A DNA stretch of 11,795 bases from Lachnospiraceae bacterium UBA7481 (GTDB lineage: Bacteria; Bacillota; Clostridia; Lachnospirales; Lachnospiraceae): the NCBI GenBank assembly GCA_002478505.1, contig DLOP01000170.1, positions 1 to 11,795 on the forward strand. Reading direction: 5' to 3'. Shown here one piece after another: positions 7,035 to 11,795 of the stretch. The position numbers and the translations under genes are program-made. The notes under the pieces were generated by a model. It made no database searches and was not told where the DNA came from. It saw only the letters and a program-made list of their open reading frames with translations. How positions within the stretch are numbered: the stretch's first letter is position 1; each line of letters opens with the position of its first letter.

Positions 7035-7064
7035 AAAAGTGTGGGTCTCACAGCCTGCACTTTT
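7035..7064 (+). terminator. Hairpin: kinase terminator or leader structure
   Basis: An 11-pair stem, AAAAGTGTGGG (7035-7045) with CCTGCACTTTT (7054-7064) including two G-U pairs, encloses an eight-base loop. The right arm ends in a T-run and the left arm begins with an A-run, so it can terminate transcription from the kinase operon and possibly in the other direction. It lies immediately after the -10 box of the next promoter. Confidence 0.6.
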
Positions 7065-7110
7065 GGCATTAACGGAAACCTTTAAATATGTATCGTTATG
7101 GAGGATGTAG

Positions 7111-7875
7111 ATGAAAAATAATGTGAAAGGCTCATTCTTGGCGTTGTCGGGCGTGGCTTTGATATTATTGCTGAACGGATGCGGCAATGCAATCCCTGAT
7201 ATGACTCAGGAACAGCAGGATATGGTGACGGAGTATGCTGCGCAGCTGCTGTTAAAATATGACGCCAATTATAAGAGTACGATATTGACGGAGGAACAGA
7301 GCAGGGAAGCAGAGGAAGAATTGATCAGGGACGCGGAGCTGGCGGCGCTGATACAGGAGCGTCAGGAGATGCAGCAGGCGGCAGCAGGAAATGAAAGCGG
7401 CGGTGAAGGGGAGAAGCCTTCAGAGCCGGAAGCGCCGGTATATACGGATGTGGATTCGTTCCTTGGACTGTCAGACAGCGTTGAGATAGAATATGCGGGC
7501 TATCTGGTATGTGACAGTTATCCGGAAAGTACGGAGGCAAATGACTGGCAGGGGGTTGCCAGAGCAACTTCAACCAATAGCAAGCTGGTGGTGTTTACAT
7601 TCACTCTGAAAAATGTAAGCGGCGGTGATTATCTGCTGGATATGGCGTCGTTGGGCGCAAAATTCAGTTTTCGCATCAACGGGAATATCACAAAGACGTC
7701 ATTGACTACGCTTTTGACCAACGATCTGATGATGTACCGGGATACGATTCCGGCGGGGGAAACTATAAATGCGGTGCTTTTGATCGAGATGCCTGCGTCG
7801 GATACGGAAAACTTTGACAGCATCAAGATGACCATGAAGCTGGGCGACAGCCGTGCGGAGACGACGCTGCTGTAA
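7111..7875 (+). CDS. Predicted surface lipoprotein
   Basis: A 254-residue exported protein with a type II signal peptide: basic start MKNNVK, hydrophobic core and lipobox LNGC with the lipidated Cys24. Residues about 30-100 are acidic and rich in Glu, Gln and Ala, probably helical, ending in a low-complexity linker (ESGGEGEKPSEPEAP). Residues about 112-254 look like a beta-rich domain (KLVVFTFTLKNVSGGDY, then TIPAGETINAVLLIEM), reminiscent of immunoglobulin-like DUF4352 domains of other Gram-positive lipoproteins, though this is only a resemblance. It has its own promoter, directly follows a sensor kinase operon, and is followed 38 bp later by mscL. A role in envelope sensing or integrity is an inference. 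Confidence 0.8.
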   Translation: MKNNVKGSFLALSGVALILLLNGCGNAIPDMTQEQQDMVTEYAAQLLLKYDANYKSTILTEEQSREAEEELIRDAELAALIQERQEMQQAAAGNESGGEGEKPSEPEAPVYTDVDSFLGLSDSVEIEYAGYLVCDSYPESTEANDWQGVARATSTNSKLVVFTFTLKNVSGGDYLLDMASLGAKFSFRINGNITKTSLTTLLTNDLMMYRDTIPAGETINAVLLIEMPASDTENFDSIKMTMKLGDSRAETTLL

Positions 7876-7913
7876 GACGGCTATGAGTAAAAAATAGAAA
7901 GAGGGAGAAGACT

Positions 7914-8345
7914 ATGAAGAAATTTATGGAGGAATTTAAGAAATTTGCCTTAAAGGGCAATGTCATGGATATGGCAGTGGGTGTCATCATTGGCGGCGCT
8001 TTTACTGCCATCGTGACCTCTTTGACTGACAACTTTATCAATCCGTTGATTGCGCTTTGCACAGGCGGCACTAATGGCGAAGGGGTAGTGATCGGCGGTA
8101 CGCTTATGATTGGCGGCGTTGCATTTAATTATGGCGCGTTTTTGTCGGCGGTCGTTAATTTCCTGATCATGGCATTGATTCTGTTCTGTCTGCTCAAAGG
8201 CATTAACACGCTGATGTCCATCGGACATAAAAAAGAGGAAGAGCCGGTAAAAACAACAAAGATTTGCCCGTATTGTAAGAGTGAAATCCCGAAGGAGGCA
8301 TGCAAGTGTGCGCATTGTACTTCAGATGTTGAGGTTGAGGAATAA
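7914..8345 (+). CDS. mscL: Large-conductance mechanosensitive channel with zinc-ribbon tail
   Basis: A 143-residue channel that opens under membrane tension to release solutes during hypo-osmotic shock. The N-terminal amphipathic helix (FMEEFKKFALKGNVMDMAVG) and pore-lining first membrane helix (GVIIGGAFTAIVTSL) are classical MscL, followed by a periplasmic loop with FINPLIA and the second membrane helix (about 73-98). The usual C-terminal cytoplasmic helix bundle is replaced by a linker and a zinc-ribbon-like motif with Cys118, Cys121, Cys130, Cys132 and Cys135 (CPYC, then CKCAHC). A strong purine-rich ribosome binding site (AGAGGGAGAAG) precedes the ATG. It lies 38 bp after the lipoprotein gene and shortly before rfbD, so it is probably co-transcribed with both. 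Confidence 0.95.
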   Translation: MKKFMEEFKKFALKGNVMDMAVGVIIGGAFTAIVTSLTDNFINPLIALCTGGTNGEGVVIGGTLMIGGVAFNYGAFLSAVVNFLIMALILFCLLKGINTLMSIGHKKEEEPVKTTKICPYCKSEIPKEACKCAHCTSDVEVEE

Positions 8346-8382
8346 GATTGAAAAATAAAAAAGCGAAATGGTTGGTACGCAG

Positions 8383-9324
8383 ATGAAGATTTTTGTGACA
8401 GGCGTCAACGGTCAGTTGGGACATGACGTTATGAATGAATTGAAAAAGCGTGGTCATGAGGGAGTCGGTTCGGATATTACGCCGGAATATGCGGGGGCTG
8501 CGGATGGAACGGCGGTAACTTCCATGCCCTATGTGGCGCTGGATATCACCGATCCGGCAGCGGTAGAGAAGACGTTGGCGGATCATAAGCCGGATGCGGT
8601 CATCCACTGTGCTGCATGGACTGCCGTGGATATGGCGGAGGATGATGATAAGGTGGAGAAAGTGCGGGCGGTCAATGCGGACGGAACAAGACATATCGCC
8701 AAAGCCTGTCAGACCTTGGATGCAAAAATGCTGTATTTGTCTACTGATTATGTCTTTGATGGAGAGGGCACAGAACTATGGAAGCCGGACTGCAAGGACT
8801 ATAAGCCGTTAAACGTATATGGTCAGACAAAGCTGGAAGGCGAACAGGCAGTAGCGGAAATGCTGGAACGCTATTTTATCGTACGTATTGCGTGGGTATT
8901 TGGCGTCAACGGTAATAATTTTATCAAGACAATGCTGAAAGTTGGCAAGACACATGAGAAACTGACGGTTGTGAACGACCAGATCGGAACGCCGACCTAC
9001 ACTTATGATCTTGCAAGGCTTCTGATCGATATGATAGAAACGGAAAAATATGGTTATTATCATGCCACCAATGAGGGCGGATATATCAGCTGGTATGAAT
9101 TTGCGTTGGAAATTTTCCGTCAGGCAGCGGAGCTTGGGCATGAGGAGTATCGGACGCAGCGTCTGACGGTATCCCCTGTTTCGACTGAAGAATACGGGAT
9201 TTCTAAGGCAAAAAGACCATTTAATTCCAGGCTGGATAAGTCTAAACTTGCAGAAAATGGCTTTCAGCCGCTGCCGGACTGGCGGGATGCAGTTAAAAGA
9301 TATCTAAAAGAAATAGAAATTTAA
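8383..9324 (+). CDS. rfbD: dTDP-4-dehydrorhamnose reductase
   Basis: A 313-residue cytoplasmic short-chain dehydrogenase/reductase family enzyme that reduces dTDP-4-dehydro-rhamnose to dTDP-L-rhamnose, the precursor of rhamnose in wall polysaccharides. It has the nucleotide-binding loop GVNGQLG (residues 7-13), STDYVFDG (Ser120-Thr121-Asp122-Tyr123) and the catalytic pair in YGQTK (Tyr146, Lys150), then the substrate-domain motif NDQIGTPTYTYDLA. About 20 extra residues around 30-50 are seen in many Firmicute relatives. An in-frame ATG at 8368 exists; 8383 is preferred because the beta-strand KIFVTG begins immediately after it. Neither has a clear ribosome binding site, so coupling to mscL translation is likely. 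The other rhamnose genes (rfbA, rfbB, rfbC) are absent from the window. Confidence 0.93.
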   Translation: MKIFVTGVNGQLGHDVMNELKKRGHEGVGSDITPEYAGAADGTAVTSMPYVALDITDPAAVEKTLADHKPDAVIHCAAWTAVDMAEDDDKVEKVRAVNADGTRHIAKACQTLDAKMLYLSTDYVFDGEGTELWKPDCKDYKPLNVYGQTKLEGEQAVAEMLERYFIVRIAWVFGVNGNNFIKTMLKVGKTHEKLTVVNDQIGTPTYTYDLARLLIDMIETEKYGYYHATNEGGYISWYEFALEIFRQAAELGHEEYRTQRLTVSPVSTEEYGISKAKRPFNSRLDKSKLAENGFQPLPDWRDAVKRYLKEIEI

Positions 9325-9332
9325 AGATTTAA

Positions 9333-9362
9333 TAGACTTTTATGTTGCTTTTGTGTTATAAT
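9333..9362 (+). promoter_or_regulatory. cheV promoter
   Basis: A perfect TATAAT (9357-9362) with an upstream TG (9354-9355) forms an extended -10; TAGACT (9333-9338) sits 18 bp upstream. It reads as a sigma-A promoter rather than the motility sigma factor type. Confidence 0.7.
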
Positions 9363-9413
9363 GTTCTAGTAAACTGTTCGGTTTAGGACTAATGTATTGT
9401 GAGGTGCAAAACT

Positions 9414-10310
9414 ATGGATTCAAAAATACTTTTAGAGAATGGAACAAATGAACTGGAGATACTGGAGTTTACGATTGACGGCAATGCTTATGGTATCAAT
9501 GTTGCAAAGATTAGAGAAATCATTGCTTATCAGCCGATTACACCGGTTCCCAATGCACATCCGAGCGTTGAAGGCATTTTTATGCCGAGGGATACGATGA
9601 TCACGGCGATAGATCTGAAGAACTGTCTGCAGCGCGGCGAATCTAAACCGGGCGGACTTTTGATCGTTACTAATTTTAATAAACTGGATATCGCATTCCA
9701 TGTGGAGGCTGTTGAAGGGATCCACCGTGTATCATGGACAGAGATCATCAGACCGGATTCCACGATTTCCACGGCAGAGGAAAGCGTGGCAACGGGAATT
9801 GTAAAGATCAATGGTCAGTTGGTTATTATTCTTGATTTTGAGAAGATCGTTACGGATATCAGTCCTGAGACAGGATTAAAAGTTGAAGAAATTGATGCAC
9901 TGGGCGTCAGGGAAAGATGTGATATACCGATTCTGATTGCGGAAGACTCCGCATTGCTGAATAAACTGATTGTTGATTCTCTGAAAAAGGCGGGATATAG
10001 TAATCTGCGCCATACGGAGAATGGACAGGAGGCTTGGGATTTTATATCGAAGTGCAAGAAAGAGGGAACTCTGAATCAGCATGTACATCTTGTGATTACA
10101 GATATTGAGATGCCGCTGATGGATGGACACCGCTTGACAAAGCTGATTAAGGATGATGATCAGCTGCGCAGTATTCCTGTTATTATCTTCTCGTCTCTGG
10201 TAAATGAAGAAATGAGAAGAAAAGGAGAACAGCTAGGCGCCAATGCACAGCTGTCCAAGCCGGAGATCGGCAATCTTGTCAAGGTAATTGATGAAGTGCT
10301 GGGAAGATAG
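9414..10310 (+). CDS. cheV: Chemotaxis coupling/adaptation protein CheV
   Basis: A 298-residue cytoplasmic protein that joins a CheW-like domain (about residues 12-155), which couples receptors to the CheA kinase, with a receiver domain (about 170-297) that adjusts the coupling when phosphorylated. The receiver has the acidic pair Glu177-Asp178, phospho-acceptor Asp230 (VITDIEMPLMDG) and the Lys of LSKPE; the usual Thr/Ser site is Ser (IIFSS). The start ATG at 9414 follows GAGGTG at 9401-9406; the frame is open further upstream without a better signal. It has its own promoter and a terminator about 50 bases after the stop. It is the only recognised chemotaxis gene here and implies a motile or formerly motile host. 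Confidence 0.95.
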   Translation: MDSKILLENGTNELEILEFTIDGNAYGINVAKIREIIAYQPITPVPNAHPSVEGIFMPRDTMITAIDLKNCLQRGESKPGGLLIVTNFNKLDIAFHVEAVEGIHRVSWTEIIRPDSTISTAEESVATGIVKINGQLVIILDFEKIVTDISPETGLKVEEIDALGVRERCDIPILIAEDSALLNKLIVDSLKKAGYSNLRHTENGQEAWDFISKCKKEGTLNQHVHLVITDIEMPLMDGHRLTKLIKDDDQLRSIPVIIFSSLVNEEMRRKGEQLGANAQLSKPEIGNLVKVIDEVLGR

Positions 10311-10359
10311 GCAGGATGTGCGCCGCGTTATTATACATAGCCAATAAGAAAATGATAGG

Positions 10360-10387
10360 TAGCGCATCCTGTGGGTGCGCTATTTTC
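10360..10387 (+). terminator. Intrinsic terminator between cheV and the Sir2-like gene
   Basis: A ten-pair stem, TAGCGCATCC (10360-10369) with GGGTGCGCTA (10373-10382), has a three-base loop and one G-U pair, followed by TTTTC. It ends only about 15 bases before the next start codon. The left arm can alternatively pair with AGGATGTGC at 10313-10321, so it may act as an attenuator. Confidence 0.75.
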
Positions 10388-10401
10388 AAGAAAGTCGGAT
10401 C

Positions 10402-11103
10402 ATGATACTGAAAACAGATGATGCGTGGGAAAAGATTAAAAACAGTCTTCGGGAAGCTGATAAAATTCTGGTGGGAATTGGAATGGAATTGGAATATACC
10501 GGAGACGAAGATATACAGAGATTCCAAAGCGCATATGCAAAACTGAGGGAAATGCTTGTAGAAAAGGATTATTTTGTGATTTCCTTATGTATGGATGATG
10601 TGATATATACATCCTTTCTGCAAGGAGAAAATATAGTCTGTCCCTGCGGCGGACGGAGGATGCTGCAGTGTGCGGATGCCTGTACAAATGAACTTTATCA
10701 GGTTAGTGAATTGTGCGCGGAAGCCCTTCCGTATCTGGAAAAGGCACAGTGGAAGCAGGCGGAGGATATGCTTCCTGTGTGTCCCAAGTGCGGAAAGCCT
10801 TTGGTATTTAACAATATCCTTACGGAAAATTATCTGGAAGAAGGCTATTTGGAACAGTGGGCAAAATATAAAATATGGCTGCAATCAACAATAAACCGAA
10901 GATTATGCGTGATCGAGCTTGGTGTCGGTATGCAGTTCCCAAGTGTGATCCGATGGGCATTTGACAAGCTGGCATATTATAATCAGAAAGCGGAATTTTA
11001 CCGGATACATTCTGCGTTATACCAGCATACAAAAGAGAATGGGGAACGCGGGTACTCTGTTAAGGAACATGGATTGGAGTTTCTATTGTCCGCTAATCAA
11101 TAA
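10402..11103 (+). CDS. Divergent Sir2-like (sirtuin-fold) protein
   Basis: A 233-residue cytoplasmic protein resembling Sir2 NAD-dependent deacylases, especially the divergent bacterial branch. Evidence: an N-terminal Rossmann-like strand and glycine turn (DKILVGIGMELEY, 20-32), a central strand FVISLCMDD (58-66), a probable zinc module formed by Cys90, Cys94, Cys127 and Cys130 (LQCADAC, then VCPKCGKP), and a late strand CVIELGVGMQFPSVIRWAF matching the NAD-binding segment of that branch. The catalytic His-Gly of classical sirtuins is not seen; Gly83-Gly84 occupies the expected place, and extra cysteines (80, 82) lie nearby. The frame is open to a GTG at 10375 inside the terminator stem; the ATG at 10402 is preferred although its ribosome binding site is weak. 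It probably depends on read-through from cheV. The function and substrate are unknown. Confidence 0.65.
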   Translation: MILKTDDAWEKIKNSLREADKILVGIGMELEYTGDEDIQRFQSAYAKLREMLVEKDYFVISLCMDDVIYTSFLQGENIVCPCGGRRMLQCADACTNELYQVSELCAEALPYLEKAQWKQAEDMLPVCPKCGKPLVFNNILTENYLEEGYLEQWAKYKIWLQSTINRRLCVIELGVGMQFPSVIRWAFDKLAYYNQKAEFYRIHSALYQHTKENGERGYSVKEHGLEFLLSANQ

Positions 11104-11140
11104 GTATGTGAAATAAAAATCAACCTATTGTGAGAAAGGT

Positions 11141-11795
11141 ATGGTTAATAACATGAGTTCTACGGAAGAATATCTTGATCAATTACTGGCTGCGGCCATA
11201 CAAGCGAATAATGAGTTGCAGGGAATCGAAAAAAGGAAAGAGGAACCTTCTTCTAAAATGGAAGAAGGTTTAAAAGAGCGGAAAGAGGAGACACCGGTAA
11301 AAGTACAGGCAGAAAATCAGTCTCTGGTGAATCAGCCATGGAGTGATATGGAAAACATGTCGGTGGAAACACTGCTTTCCATGACGGAAGGACAGCCGGA
11401 GATAGAAGAAGTAGAAGATGTAATAAGCACAGAAGAAGCTTTTGAGCCGGAAGTAAATGACGATCCCAACCATGTCATGACAGCGGATGAGATTGCTGCG
11501 CTGCTGGGCGCACAGGAAGAATTGGATGAAACAGAAAGTGCAGAAGAAGCTTTTGAGCCGGAAGTAAATGACGATCCCAACCACGTCATGACAGCGGATG
11601 AGATTGCTGCGCTGCTGGGCGCACAGGAAGAATTGGAAGAGGCAGAAAGTGCAGAAGAAGCGTCAGAGCCTGAAATAAATGACGATCCCAACCATATAAT
11701 GACGGCGGATGAGATTGCTGCATTGTTAGGCGCACAGGAAGGATTGGAAGAGGCAGAAAGTGCAGAAGAAGCGTCAGCGCCGGAAATAAATGACG
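11141..11795 (+). CDS. Acidic tandem-repeat protein, cut by window end
   Basis: An open frame with no stop before the right edge; at least 218 residues are visible. The start is the ATG at 11141 or, equally possible, the ATG at 11153 (MSSTEEYLDQLL); GAGAAAGG lies just ahead. Residues 1-95 are hydrophilic and Glu/Lys-rich, with a short helix TEEYLDQLLAAAIQAN and a motif MSVETLLSM. From residue 96 a 37-residue unit repeats exactly (Ser96, Ser133, Ser170, Ser207), each with DDPNH followed by MTADEIAALLGAQ and an acidic linker. The repeated motif resembles the SQxEIDALL peptide at the N-terminus of FliM/FliY switch proteins. No signal peptide or membrane segment is visible. A folded C-terminal domain probably lies beyond the window. 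I cannot name the family. Confidence 0.8.
   Translation, partial: MVNNMSSTEEYLDQLLAAAIQANNELQGIEKRKEEPSSKMEEGLKERKEETPVKVQAENQSLVNQPWSDMENMSVETLLSMTEGQPEIEEVEDVISTEEAFEPEVNDDPNHVMTADEIAALLGAQEELDETESAEEAFEPEVNDDPNHVMTADEIAALLGAQEELEEAESAEEASEPEINDDPNHIMTADEIAALLGAQEGLEEAESAEEASAPEIND
11426..11795 (+). repeat. 111-bp in-frame tandem repeats
   Basis: Anchors at 11459, 11570, 11681 and 11792 (GACG of GACGATCCC in the first three; the fourth is cut off after GACG) are each exactly 111 bp apart. Three full units are present and a fourth starts before the window ends. Units 1 and 2 are almost identical in DNA, differing mainly in CAT/CAC and the last few codons, while unit 3 has diverged more. This points to recent in-frame duplication. 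Confidence 0.95.

Noticed and set aside
9366..9393. Imperfect stem TAGT-AAAC / GTTT-ACTA in the cheV leader.
   Set aside because: It is short with a three-base bulge and shows no riboswitch-like conserved motif.
11270..11691. Minus-strand repetitive open frames at the right edge.
   Set aside because: They are antisense shadows of the 111-bp repeats; their periodicity is inherited from the + strand gene.

Overview
The window looks like a chromosomal segment from a Gram-positive anaerobe of the class Clostridia, most likely a Lachnospiraceae-type gut bacterium. This is inferred from the gene families (a DUF6033-like protein, a stand-alone cysteine-rich small-domain protein, a VanS-style sensor kinase, CheV, and MscL with a zinc-ribbon tail), from strong AGGAGG-type ribosome binding sites, and from sigma-A-type promoters. 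Every recognisable complete gene is on the + strand. No rRNA, tRNA, CRISPR array, transposase or phage gene was found.

Positions 1-349 contain no convincing complete gene. The left edge carries a probable divergent (minus-strand) promoter with a strong ribosome binding site and a near-perfect 24-bp palindrome. Positions 350-2551 hold a DUF6033-like protein with a lysine/alanine-rich coiled-coil tail, an EamA/DMT transporter whose promoter is embedded in a large inverted repeat, an odd 24-codon reading frame, and a small eight-cysteine protein. Positions 2566-3914 hold a family-2 glycosyltransferase with a C-terminal TPR region and a small two-helix membrane protein.

Positions 4010-4612 are a compact transcription unit for nrdR (repressor of ribonucleotide reductase genes), with a consensus promoter and an intrinsic terminator. 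Positions 4728-6967 encode an OmpR-type response regulator and its membrane histidine kinase. A hairpin terminator after the kinase overlaps the start of the next unit, which runs lipoprotein - mscL - rfbD (7111-9324). These three could share one promoter and are all linked to the envelope.

Positions 9333-11795 begin with a well-formed promoter and cheV (CheW-REC chemotaxis coupling protein), followed by an intrinsic terminator placed directly against the start of a divergent Sir2-like protein. The last gene runs off the right edge and encodes an acidic protein built from exact 111-bp (37-residue) tandem repeats. Each repeat carries a short motif resembling the N-terminal peptide of flagellar switch proteins FliM/FliY. 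The cheV / Sir2-like / repeat-protein end is the least explained part of the window.
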